This document shows, in pieces, positions 9,549 through 18,770 of a stretch of DNA of 38,550 bases. The position numbers and the translations under genes are program-made. The first letter of the stretch is position 1. Every line of letters begins with the position of its first letter. Below the pieces are notes generated by a model. That model saw nothing but the letters and a program-made list of their open reading frames with translations, was not told the origin of the DNA and ran no database searches. The DNA lies in NCBI GenBank assembly GCA_000969725.1, contig JXSR01S073101.1, one strand, 5' to 3'. This stretch comes from Ophiothrix spiculata. Taxonomy: Eukaryota; Echinodermata; Ophiuroidea; Amphilepidida; Ophiotrichidae.

Positions 9549-9770
9549 CAGGATATTTGTCTTCTTTACAATGAGCTTCAGATTTACGTACTTCCCCACT
9601 TTTCACATTTTTCTGAGCTGCTCATTTGTATCTACAGAGCTTCAAAGCAGTGTCGTCCACATATCTTAGATTTGATATTGGTGTGCCCTCAATTTTGATA
9701 CCAAAAAATTGATGTTCTGCATCAACCGATGATATTCTACCGGAAATCGGAAATTCAGGGTGAAATCCAA

Positions 9771-10041
9771 AATCATGAAACTCATTAAACGTTTATTTTC
9801 TTTTTAGGTTAAGATGGTATAGATTTATTCTTCTTGACTTTCCGTCCTTCAAAACTACAATCGTTACGCTCCCCGAATAACCCAACCCTGAATCATGAAT
9901 TTTTGTACTTCCCAAGACTTAAGCCCAATTGTTAAATGTGTCTTAAAACATGTTAAGCTGGTCTAACAAGGTTGCGCCGGCGGAAAGATACTTTTTACCA
10001 AATTATCCAAATTATGGACTGCAACAGGGAACAGACATTTA
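9771..10041. other. Nothing recognised
   Basis: AT-rich DNA between the RTE fragment and a MITE fragment. No conserved frame or repeat end was seen. Confidence 0.4.
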
Positions 10042-10196
10042 ACTTAAAACAATACTATAAAGTGTTAAAATGAAGCGCCCTCTGTCACTCATGACTTTTG
10101 ATGTTTTTAGCTTATTAAGTTTGTTTTGGGTATATAATAATACCAAAAGCTACAAAAGACTGATTGTTGCACCAAATATTTGGTAGCCCATATGAA
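10042..10196. mobile_element. Fragments of two MITE families
   Basis: Positions 10042-10135 match the left part of the 6451-6778 TTAA element (AACAATACTATAAAGTGTT, GCGCCCTCTGTCAC). Positions 10162-10196 match the right end of the 403-628 element (TTGCACCAAATATTTGGTAG). Confidence 0.6.
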
Positions 10197-10294
10197 GTAT
10201 TATAGTTTCACCCTTATAGTCGATTGTTTGTGAAAACCTTACATTAATATCGTGTAGTCCACTACAACTTAACAGGGTTTTGATGTCTGTATTA

Positions 10295-10300
10295 TTTATT
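10295..10300 (-). promoter_or_regulatory. Candidate polyadenylation signal AATAAA for the BBOX1-like gene
   Basis: AATAAA on the minus strand lies about 195 bases downstream of the stop codon at 10496-10498. Such hexamers are common by chance in AT-rich DNA. Confidence 0.3.
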
Positions 10301-10495
10301 TTGATCATGTTGTAATGTTGACATGAATCTGACATTTTTCAAGAATTAGATGTTTTAAAACTAGAATTGTATTATCACTACAGTACTTTAATGCAGGGCC
10401 CCGATTAAGAACAGGTTGATTTGGGCTTACCCTGGGTGAAGATCAAAATAAAAAAATGAAATACGGTAATCCATAGAAGATTTTACGGATCTTAT

Positions 10496-10662
10496 CTACA
10501 AGGGCTCCAGACCAAGCTTCTTTTCACGAATAACTCTCATGCGCGAGCAAAGTTCATCCGAATCCATATAAGCTCCTTCATAATGCCTTGTGCTGGACTC
10601 ATTGACAACAAAAGCACTACGACCATGTAGGACACGATGGTTATTGAAGCTAAGTATCGCGC
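10496..10662 (-). CDS. BBOX1: BBOX1-like last exon: distal iron-ligand His and C terminus
   Basis: The acceptor TTTCTAG precedes GC GCG ATA at 10662, and the frame runs 54 residues to TAG at 10496-10498. AILSFNNHRVLHGRSAF contains the second iron-binding His (VLHGR) and the following Arg, which in this family helps bind 2-oxoglutarate. RHYEGAYMDSDELCSRMRVI aligns with human RHLEGAYADWDVVMSRLRIL. The Trp after YADW is Ser here. The length and C terminus fit the family. Confidence 0.85.
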
Positions 10663-13600
10663 CTAGAAACAAACAAAAAAAAAATATTAATGCAAGTTAT
10701 TGTTCATAAACATCGAGAACCAGCATTGGTATTCGAGTTTATACAAGGTGGGTCAAAATAAAGTGTAATCTAATCTATGATTTTATAATAACCAGTTCCT
10801 TAAAATTCTTTTGCGAAATTAGTCTTGCATGAGATGTCCTATTCATTAGCTTTTATAGAAAATATATTTGTGTTGAAATTGGTCAAAGCATTCCAATGTT
10901 ATAGTCATTTGAGTGAAGGTACCCAATTTGAACGGCGAACAAACTACGCTAGTTAGCTTATGTGCGTACTGGTAATAAAGGATGTTGTCTCTCTCATTTG
11001 TTATGATCAGACAGAAACGTCTATTGAAATAAGATAACAAGAAAACAATATGTTTTTGAATGTGAAATATCGGGTAGTGGGTTGACATTTGAGGTAATGT
11101 TCGGTTGTTGATTTGTTGAATCAGCTGGATCAGCTTTTCCAGAGCCTTCCTTGTTTCTGTTACGAAGAGTTGCGCGGTCTTTCTATTAAACAATATCTTA
11201 AATAGCTTGAGGTGGTAGGACCTGGTTGGTATCGTAAACTATAGACGAAATAACGATCTTCAACCTGACTATGAGCCTGTTGGTGCAATAAAATGCCAGT
11301 GCCATTGCTACATTGTTGCGCCATGATTGATCTCCTGGGATTGGTTGTCAAGACTGTGCATTGATATCTAAAATGCTTTTAGTACTTTGATCTGCATCAT
11401 TGATTCTTCTTAAGCATCTCTGCACAATGCATGTCCGTTTAACATTTTGATTGCAGCGTCAAGTTCATCAATGCACAATAAGATATTATCCACTGCTGTA
11501 CAGTGAAGAGTTTATGTTGAAGCAAATTATTTGTTCGACATCCACATTGGGTACCTTTTCTTAAATGGCTGTAAGTTTTTAATGCATTGGTCACTTTGAA
11601 CAAATTACAATTATCACGAAAGCTGATTAACGTTGCCATTTATCAAGTTTAATTGTGACCCGTCATATTGAAAGGTACCTTAAGGTCGGCAAAATCAAAA
11701 TTGATTTTTTGGTCTCATATGAAAGCTGAGATTTTAAGCTTTAAAATGACACCTTGATTTTGGTTATTGGATGTTCGGTTTTGCGAAGTTACACCCAAAT
11801 TGGTAAAAGACATCGGGCTGATTCGGAAAATTATAGTTCTGATAAAATCGAGTTTAAAGTTTTTGTACTTGAAAATCTTGAATGGAGAGATGATTTTTAG
11901 CTTGGTTTTTAATACATTTTTCTTATGTGTTGGATGTTGAAACCTGATTAATATGATAGAATACACTTCAAAGATAACCTTTCTGATGAAATTAGAAATT
12001 CGACCTTAGACGTGATTTTTGACTATGATTACCTTCAATGACCCGTATCTCGTAATGTACTATGCCGGTATTAAGGTACCTTTCGATATGACGATCCACA
12101 ATTAAAGTTGATAAATATAAACAGATGTCCTGTACAATTTGACTCACTCTGTATAGACATGCCTGTCAATTATCAATCGTAGCTTTATATCATTTCAATT
12201 AAGAAGAAAAAGTGGTAAAGACAAAGTCCGGTAGCGAAATCGAACCCACAAACATATGTGACCCGTCATATCGAAAGGTACCTTAATGTCGGCATAGTAA
12301 ATTGCGTGATACGGGCCATTGAAGCTGAGCATAGTCAAAAATCGCATCCAAGGTTTCATCTTCCAAAACATTAGAAAAATGTGTTAAAACCAAGATAACA
12401 AAATCCCCTCTCCATTCAAGTTTTATTAGTACAAAAAAATGAACTCGATTTTCTCAGAACTATAGTTTACCGAATCAGTAAAATGCCTTTTACCAATTTG
12501 GATGCAACGTCGCAACTGAACAAAAGCATGGGTTCATTTTAAAGCTTAAAATTTTCAGATGAAACCAAAAACTCGGGATCCTTACGGTACCATTAGTTAT
12601 GACGGGTCACATATATTCATTATACGAGCTTCCGAACCGGCTTATACAACATTTGGCCGGAGCTAACTTATTCGTTACATAAAGGTTTAAAACAGCAATT
12701 ACTCTGCTCTGAATTTTTGCCAATTTTAGTTTAAAACTTCTGGATATCGATCTTCGAGTTTGTACACTTATATCATTTATACTTGTTTGTGGGTATAAAA
12801 GCGGATTATATCATACGTACCCTCTTGAAGTTTGATTTCAATTTTATTTTCCTCTTTATTCATCTCTATGTTAAACATATTTAAAGCTTTGTAGACACTT
12901 GGAGTATGGAATTCTTGTGGATTCCTTTTTGCGGAAGGTTTCTGCCACATTGAACCCATCACACAGCTGGTTCTCCCCACCTTTTCCTCGCGCTTGGGTG
13001 ATACAATGTAACATTTGAACCTTCAAATAAAATGAAACTGTTATTACTAGCAAACTAATGACAAGATACACTGAAAGATATGATTTATACGCAGAACATT
13101 TTACATCTGTCTTCATAAAAATGGTCACTATCCCTGAGCCACGTATCATATGACACGTGGCTAACAAATATGATTTACCTAAATCTTAATTTAACTTTTT
13201 ATTTCATTTCATTTTATTTTTTTATTTCATTTTGTTATTGACACGTTTACGTTGTTACCACAAAGCAAAGGTATGTATATACATGTATATATATTTATAA
13301 AGACTAAAAAGTATCGTTTCACCTCGAACAAATGGCTCCTGCGCCAATACGGAATACGCAAACGTAATTTGAAGATTGTGTGCACAAGCACTTGGTCTTG
13401 TGTTACTGGTGCGAAAAATGAAATTAGCATTTTTTACAAAACGAACTCGAAGGTTTTAAAAGTTCATAACTTCGGTGTTTCTCAGTCAATTGTCAAAATA
13501 GGGTGTCAAATAAAAACTAAAACTCCAGCGCTTGTTCAAACAATCTTCGATTTACGTTTGCGTATTCTGTATTGGCACAGGAGCCAATTTTTCGAGGTGG

Positions 13601-16600
13601 GGCGATACTTTTTTGGGAGTTTTTTTATAAATAAATATACACACCTTTGCTTTGTGGTAACAAAGAACAGGTCCTATCAAGTCCAATTTAGTTTGTTGCC
13701 CGTCCTTGTGATGTGCACAAGTGACACAAATGAATTGCAACCATACAAAATCGGCTGATAACGAAAATAAAATCGTAAATTACGAGGTCTCTATACAAAT
13801 GCAGCAAACACAATGTATCAGAGTGCAACTGGCTTCTGTTTTGTTCATTTTTTTCGGAGGTGGAGTCCCACAAATGTCGTATAATACCTAACTTACATTT
13901 GGTGCATATTCATAAAATGGAAGGTCGGTATGCAATCCCAATTGAGCACTTGTGTAAGCAAGCTTGCTGGCATCAAATTTGCTCACCACAGTGAATTTTT
14001 CGCTGAAACAAAAAAGAAATTTTTCTTTTAAACTCTCTATACAAATGTCATTTGAAGCTTGTTTATCATAGTATATGTTGATAATTAAAGTGTTGTTTTG
14101 TTGTTTCTGAAAGTTTTGTTTTGATACTTAACCATTCAAGTGTTCGTTTTTATTTGATAAACATGACAAGTACATTTAAGGGGTTTTCTCAGAGATGCAG
14201 TTGCTTTAATACGACTGTGGGATAACGATATTTTCATAAAAAATAAATGCTTGCATCTGTTTTCAAATCGGTTGCGCAAATTTCAATGCACACTGAGCGC
14301 ATGTTTTACTAACGCGCTCGGTTAATCACGCGCCGCATCACTGCGTAATATATACGAGGTTAATTATGCAGACGCTGATGTGCCATCAAAGTAATCAAAT
14401 TTTGTTGAAAACTGCCTGTTTTTTGTTATTTTTCTTGAAAACTAACACGGTGACCCTTTTTTATTTCAGTATTTTTAAGTGTGCAAAAATGCTTTAACAT
14501 ATGTAAAAATTACAAAAATCAAAAGAGCATTTACTATTTTAAATACAGATAATGAACATCGATTTTTTGAGCTTTTTACCTATGCTTTGTGGGTAAACAA
14601 TGGTAAAGCGAGTGATTTTTTTGGAAAATGTGTACTTTTTGAATTTTATCTCAAAAACGACCACGGTGTTTTATTTTAGATTCGTTATCATCACAAATAA
14701 ATCTACCAAATACTGCGTTTTTAAGAAAATTAATGGAGGTTTTGTATCTCCGAGAAAACCCCTTAAACAATACATGCTAAAACAAATGTGTGTCTATAAG
14801 CTATTTAAATATCATAAAAAACCCAAGTGAAACGATATACATCACGAAACGCACAGTAAGAGTTAAAATTTACATCTGTGTAATATTTGCAACAAGTGTT
14901 TCCCATCTGCAATTTGAAATAATTGAATAAGAAAAACCTTTATTAAAACACGTGTGAATATTACAAAACATGTTTGTGTATGTAGCGGGATAACCACTTA
15001 CGAGAGAATGTACGAATACGAGAAACCAAACTAAAGAGAAACCCCTTTTCACTGGATGTAAGTACTAAGTGACATATTTTCAGAAGGATTTATTCAAGAT
15101 AATAAGACACCACACTTTGATGAGTTCATTTAATAATTTTTTGGACAGAAATGCACTTTTATAATAAATGCAGGCCCTTTAAGTATGTTTAAATTAGTTC
15201 TGGAATTAGGTGTTGAACTGTAATATCTGTTTCCATTATTTAATTTCACGCTTTATCTCAAAAAATGCTCATTTTAGATCAAAAACATCATTTTTAGCCC
15301 ATATTTTGAAATTTCATTATTGGTGGCGCTATTCATTTTTTGAAATTAATTATATGCATATTGCATTAATTAAATATTTGTTGTGTGAATATAACACGAA
15401 TAAAATTTACCTTATCAATGTGTCAAATGTCAAAATTAAGGGTTATAGATTCTTAAAACCTGGAAACTTGATTCTTTGAAATAGCGCCACCAATAATGTG
15501 CCTTTAGAATTAAATGGCTATATATTATTAGTGATCAAACAGTGGTGAAGAACAACACACTCTAGAGGAATCATCAGGATGTCCACTACAGAGAATCTTT
15601 ATCAAATGTAATCATTGGTCCTCTTTTGATCAAGACACTAACTTGTGCTGCCCCCCCCCCCCCCCCCCCCCGGGGGGGGGGGGGGGGTAGCAGTCCTATT
15701 GTGGAGGTGACACGTATGTAAGGATCAAAAGACTCCCCTTTTCAGCGTCGCTGTCACCCAAAGACCCATACTTTTTTACAATTATATGCTTGTGCTCTCA
15801 CCGAATGCCAAATTTCGTTCTCCGAATGCCGAAAATCATGTTCTCACCCACAGACCCCTCATTTTTGACTAATGACCCCTCATATTTTGGTATTTTTCTC
15901 TCACCGAATGTCAAAAATCATGCTCTCGCCCAGAGAGCCCTCATTTTTTTTGAGCCAGTGCTCTCACCGAATGCCCCAGCCTGTCGGAGCGCGGGCCTTA
16001 CATCCGTATCCATTTCATATTTGCTTGCCTTCCGCGTGTTTTACCCTACTTACCCGTTATTTGTATGCCTTGAAAAAGATATTCTCTTTCCAATTTCATC
16101 TACAGCTCCCTCGTGTTTTGGTGCCTCATTGAGCAAGAAAAGTCCATATACCTGTAGACTCTCGATCCAGTCATGTAACTTCTCATCAGAGCTTAGAATG
16201 TCTTTGTAAGAAAATGTTGGCACTTTGCTTTTCATTTCAGCGCCCCAGAATATTCGTCTCGGTTCACTAACAGGATCTTTAGGAATTTTGGAAAACTGAT
16301 TTTTCTCGAGCCATGAATATGAAAACTGGCTTGAATGTTGGTCCGACCATTCAAAATGTAGCTCCTCAGCATTGATTTCAGCTTTAGCAGGGATGATGTC
16401 TGGATCTACGTTTGCCAAAGGCACAAAGCGAGCACGTGATGATGGATGAAAGCATTGCGAGCATCGACAGTTGTCTCGTAGCCACACGTACGGATATGAA
16501 CCTAGTACAGAGCCATCTGGACCTTTTAGAATGCATGATTGAGATGCATTATTCAGTTCAACTGCAGACGCGGACCAGTATCTGCAGGCAGTGAGAAAGC

Positions 16601-16640
16601 CACCAGATGACTGGACAGTCCTTCGTATATGATGCAGCAT
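10496..16640 (-). CDS. BBOX1: BBOX1-like gamma-butyrobetaine dioxygenase gene (whole locus; one exon not found, possibly broken)
   Basis: The enzyme family converts gamma-butyrobetaine, 2-oxoglutarate and O2 to L-carnitine, succinate and CO2, the last step of carnitine synthesis. Four exons were found on the minus strand: 16640-16054, 14002-13897, 13020-12821 and 10662-10496. Splice phases agree where they can be tested (exon 1 to 2 to 3). The phase at the start of the last exon also fits one missing exon before it. That missing part should encode about 60 residues, roughly RINFNN..RD to the segment before NPGD in human BBOX1. I did not find it in 10664-12819, which is largely MITE sequence. 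Exon 3 has an apparent one-base slip. TMLHE, the related lysine hydroxylase, was considered, but LHTD..VQMLHC..DGFNV and RHYEGAYMD match BBOX1 better. An N-terminal extension before the zinc domain looks like a mitochondrial presequence, unlike human BBOX1. Confidence 0.75.
10700..11640 (-). other. Decayed coding-like stretch, unrecognised, in the place where the missing BBOX1 exon should lie
   Basis: Minus-strand short frames at 11639-11439, 11351-11160 and 11193-10846 look more protein-like than their surroundings, for example a Cys-rich segment with RDNCNLFKVTNALKTYSHL. None matches BBOX1, and I do not recognise a family. A decayed mobile element or an unrelated gene remnant are both possible. 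Confidence 0.3.
11654..12100 (+). mobile_element. TGTGACCCGTC-family MITE, complete
   Basis: Inverted ends TGTGACCCGTCATATTGAAA (left) and TGTGGATCGTCATATCGAAA (read from the right), then AGGTACCTTAA on both sides. Diagnostic interior includes AAATCGAGTTTAAAGTTTTT and TATGATAGAATACACTTCAA. The same family occurs at 6783-7111 and 35947-36353 in this orientation, and at 12257-12611 in the other. Confidence 0.85.
12257..12611 (-). mobile_element. TGTGACCCGTC-family MITE, complete, opposite orientation
   Basis: Ends TGTGACCCGTCATATCGAAA and, from the right, TGTGACCCGTCATAACTAAT. The interior is the reverse complement of the 11654 copy. Flanking TA on both sides suggests a TA target duplication. 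It lies 157 bp from the oppositely oriented copy, within the same intron of the BBOX1-like gene. Confidence 0.85.
12821..13020 (-). CDS. BBOX1: BBOX1-like third exon, with an apparent one-base insertion
   Basis: The acceptor TTTGAAG precedes GTT CAA ATG at 13020, in phase with exon 2. The frame gives VQMLHCITQARGKGG and LCDGFNVAETFRKK, matching human VQLLHCIKQTVTGG and IVDGFNVCQKLKK. Past 12930 this frame diverges and soon stops. The next frame gives NPQEFHT, matching human NNPQAFQ, so one extra base lies near 12922-12930 (an A5-G2 stretch on the minus strand). The donor GG|GTACGT closes the exon at 12821 in a phase that fits the last exon through one missing exon. The slip could be a sequencing error in a homopolymer or true decay. 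Confidence 0.72.
13252..13663. mobile_element. Fold-back MITE with about 150 bp inverted arms
   Basis: TTGTTACCACAAAGCAAAGG at the left has its complement at the right (13644-13663). Similarity continues inward through GGCTCCTG.GCCAATAC.GAATACGCAAACGTAA on both arms, with a spacer of about 110 bp. It lies in the second intron of the BBOX1-like gene. The 168-residue plus-strand frame across it is created by the palindrome and is not a gene. Confidence 0.85.
13897..14002 (-). CDS. BBOX1: BBOX1-like second exon: HxD iron ligands
   Basis: The acceptor TTTCAG at 14003-14004 and the donor AAT|GTAAGT at 13896-13895 bound a 106 bp exon. Joined to exon 1, which ends AAC GG, it reads GEKFTVVSKFDASKLAYTSA then QLGLHTDLPFYEYAPN. 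AYTSAQLGLHTDLP aligns with human AYTTGKLSFHTDYP. His and Asp of HTD are the facial iron ligands of the TauD-type fold. The frame is open and the phases are consistent on both sides. Confidence 0.9.
14180..14762. mobile_element. TTAA-flanked MITE with GGGGTTTTCTC ends
   Basis: The left end is GGGGTTTTCTCAGAGAT and the right end reads inward GGGGTTTTCTCGGAGAT. The element is flanked by TTAA at 14176-14179 and 14763-14766. The interior is non-coding and includes CAAAAATGCTTTAACATATG. The same interior recurs in pieces at 26937-27060, 27800-27920 and 30717-30831. The duplication type fits piggyBac or Kolobok. Confidence 0.85.
14767..15313. other. Intron sequence, nothing recognised
   Basis: AT-rich intron DNA of the BBOX1-like gene. 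Short frames only, no repeat ends seen. Confidence 0.4.
15314..15500. repeat. Small inverted-repeat element
   Basis: CATTATTGGTGGCGCTATT at about 15316-15334 has its exact complement at about 15481-15499, around a 145 bp AT-rich spacer. A small MITE or a simple hairpin. No target duplication was identified. Confidence 0.55.
15651..15990. repeat. C21G16-headed repeat with internal TCTCACCGAATGCC words
   Basis: 21 C (15651-15671) are followed directly by 16 G (15672-15687). Next comes a block with GGAGGTGACACGTATGTAAG and several copies of CTCACCGAATGYC and AGACCC(C)TCATTTTT. A related block lies at 32195-32390. The stretch sits in the first intron of the BBOX1-like gene, 60 bp or so before exon 1 on the plus-strand map. 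Plus-strand frames through it are products of the repeats. Confidence 0.7.
16054..16640 (-). CDS. BBOX1: BBOX1-like first exon: N-terminal zinc-binding domain
   Basis: I chose the ATG at 16640 (MLHHIRRTVQSSGGF). It opens an Arg-rich, acid-free stretch resembling a mitochondrial presequence. The in-frame ATG at 16748 is possible. From it the exon encodes 195 residues plus two bases, ending at the strong donor AACGG|GTAAGT (16053). VWLRDNCRCSQC (residues 52-63) and the His in DQHSSQF (residue 102) correspond to the Cys3-His zinc site of human BBOX1. FWGAEMKSKVPTF and EIGKRISF align with human YWGSELQLPTL and KLGKRMGF. The open frame over nearly 600 bp with family motifs throughout is strong evidence of a real coding exon. 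Confidence 0.9.
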
Positions 16641-16749
16641 GGCTGCTATATTAGTAATGATATTATGTACTACAGCTGAATGTGTGAAATGAATCGGTGG
16701 TCGTATGCTACTTACTACATATATACAACCAATTGCAGGGTCTTGCAAG

Positions 16750-17051
16750 TACCACAGTGTGCAAGCATTAAGGACGAATTAAGTTCTTGGCCCAAGTGTG
16801 TAACATCCTGATCATGCTGATAGGCGTGATTTTATATCTTATTGTTGTAGGCGTGGTCAAGTGGTGTTTCTATCATAGACTGACGAAACAGATTTAATCA
16901 CCCACACGCAGAAAATTATACATGTACAGACTGATTACAATACAAACCTTCTATATGTGTACGGCCGCGGCAAAAGGGTCCAGTTGTCGGCTCGTACATG
17001 TTGCTCCTTGTAGCATATCTAATGTATGGTATTTGTATACATCAGATATGC
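16750..17051. other. Upstream region of the BBOX1-like gene
   Basis: This precedes the first exon on the minus strand. I see no convincing TATA or CpG-rich promoter. It ends at the assembly gap. Confidence 0.4.
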
Positions 17052-17101
17052 NNNNNNNNNNNNNNNNNNNNNNNNNNNNNNNNNNNNNNNNNNNNNNNNN
17101 N
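17052..17101. other. Assembly gap of 50 N
   Basis: Fifty undetermined bases, so the two flanks may not be truly this distance apart. Confidence 0.98.
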
Positions 17102-17506
17102 CCTTTTCACGCCCTATTCTATATATTTGTATATTCAAAGTTGTACCCAGTTAATTTATATCAATTGGTTTATCTTTAAGGTGAGTTTCAGATAGTCCAA
17201 TAGCAGTAAATTTTGGTCAAGAGTACTTAAACATAATTTATTGCCGATATTTACATTTAATAATGAAATGTAATCATTGTGATTAAGTAACATGCTTCAG
17301 TTGACTATCTGTTACGTATAATTACATTTAATATTTGATAGGTTTTCACATTTAAGATCAGGATCTCTGGTAATATTTTCAAATCGTAGTGGGTCGAATG
17401 CCATATTGTCATATTTTTGGAAATCTACGCTAGTGTAGCTGCAATAGTTAGTCACGTTGTCATTAAACTTTCAATATATTGCTGGGTCTTGTTTTTAGAA
17501 ATAATA
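17102..17506. other. Nothing recognised
   Basis: AT-rich DNA right of the gap without conserved frames or repeat ends. Confidence 0.4.
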
Positions 17507-17860
17507 CCCCGGGGGGAGGGGGGGGGCACTGACCAAGAAAGGTGATACGGGTATGTGCTGCCCTCAAGACCCCCTTTTCACGTCTTGTCTGCCGCTCCCT
17601 AGACCCCCATTTCAAACACAACCTTTAGTTCGCAAGCCTTATTTTCAAAAATGTTCAGTTCCCTAGCCTCATATTTTGAAATTTAGTTCCCAAGACACCC
17701 ATTTCGAGCAAAATTTCGAAAATGTTTGCTTCCAGAGCCCAAATTTTGCCAAAAAACCTAGTTCTGAAGGGTCAGTTTTTGGTCTCTTCAGTTCTCTAGA
17801 CCCCCTTTTCAGAGTCAATCTTCCGTTCCCTGGACTAGGATTTCAGATATCGGGCCGCAC
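17507..17860. repeat. CCCCGGGG-headed repeat with internal CCTAGACCCCCATTT words
   Basis: CCCCGGGGGGAGGGGGG is followed by GATACGGGTATGTGCTGCC. Next comes a series of diverged units of roughly 35 bp containing GTTCCCTAGACCCCCATTTT. The GGGTATGTGC block matches the right end of the 28064-28386 element, so they belong to one family. The right C-rich end is missing here. Confidence 0.65.
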
Positions 17861-17920
17861 ACCCATACTAAAACCAAAGGTGGACACTTAGTACATTTTT
17901 ATTCACCTTTTAATCGCTTA

Positions 17921-18260
17921 GGGAAGACGTCACAACATCCCCGCAATGTATTTCAGAAAACCGGAGTTCAAACCCGCAATGTGTTAAGGATTTCAAGTCT
18001 TTGAATTACGGTTTTGAAAAATATTTGCTTAAAATAATTCAATGGTGATGATTTGGAATGTTTATGCAAAAAAAAAAAAAAATTATTGTACTTTGTACTT
18101 TCTGTTGACATTTCAAAACATTACTTCAGTTTGCTTTGTGCAAATCTAAACATTTAAATTCTTAAATTGCGGGTTTCACCCGAAAATATTTCGGAAGTAA
18201 CATTACGGTTTTCATTGCGGTTTTCTGTAATGGATTCCGGGGATGTTGTGACGTGTCGCC
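17921..18260. mobile_element. PIF/Harbinger-like MITE with TTA target duplication
   Basis: 340 bp. Ends GGGAAGACGTCACAACATCC (left) and GGCGACACGTCACAACATCC (from the right), then CCGG/CAATG and further in CAGAAAACCG on both sides. Flanked by TTA at 17918-17920 and 18261-18263. Non-coding. Superfamily is inferred from the TTA duplication and GG ends. Confidence 0.82.
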
Positions 18261-18263
18261 TTA

Positions 18264-18770
18264 ATATCACATGGTTTTAACTTGGTACATTTCTTATGAA
18301 CATGTAATTAACAATATTTCAAAGAAATTACTTTATGACATGCTTTGATTGTCTTGGTACATAAAACTCAAGCATCAGTTACTGTAGACATAGACATCAA
18401 AATGCAATACTTAAATTATACAATAGCAATAAAATCAATTTAAAAGTCATAAATCTACTAAAGCTCAATACACGCCACTAATTTGTGATGTAACTTCATT
18501 TATTTTGTGTAGCCAGACTATTCAAGAAAACAAACAAGGTTGGACTTATTAATGTAATTGTGATATAAAGATAGCTATAGCTTGATTAATAGTACGTAAT
18601 AAAGTATATATAATGGTGGTTAAGTTATTGATGATTCGTTCAATTTGATGTACCACCTATTTTTGGATCTAAACTTATGTGACATTTAAACAGCGGCTTG
18701 CCGGTTGAAGGGTCATAAAACGCCAGCACTATGATAATACCAATTTAATTGCATAATTTAACTTAACTCC
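18264..18770. other. Nothing recognised
   Basis: AT-rich, with no conserved frame or repeat ends. Confidence 0.4.

Larger units (their letters stand above)
7505..9770 (-). mobile_element. RTE-type LINE fragment (reverse transcriptase C-terminal half), split by two insertions
   Basis: Read on the minus strand, 9760-9551 encodes the RT catalytic region with ISNLRYVDDTAL (YVDD motif). Stretch 8904-8625 encodes HVDSFKY, VYGAESWT-like and AEMWLWRRMLKLARK. Stretch 7665-7505 encodes the C-terminal VEGKRRRGRQK followed, in a shifted frame, by CWFDNIID. This order matches BovB/RTE-type LINE proteins from the RT core to the C terminus. The pieces are separated by the CACT-ended element (8907-9548) and by a tandem dimer repeat (7680-8613). 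Several stops and frame slips show it is dead. The 5' half, including the endonuclease, is absent. Clade assignment rests on motif recall, not a search. Confidence 0.78.

Noticed and set aside
13252-13758. 168-codon plus-strand open frame
   Set aside because: It runs through a fold-back MITE, and its two halves are mirror images at the DNA level. No domain is recognisable.
15790-16209. 139-codon plus-strand frame
   Set aside because: It overlaps the antisense BBOX1-like exon 1 and a repeat built of CTCACCGAATGCC words.
10496-16640. TMLHE (trimethyllysine dioxygenase) as the identity of the gene
   Set aside because: The HTD region (LGLHTDLP), VQMLHC..DGFNV and the C-terminal RHYEGAYMD match BBOX1 more closely than TMLHE.
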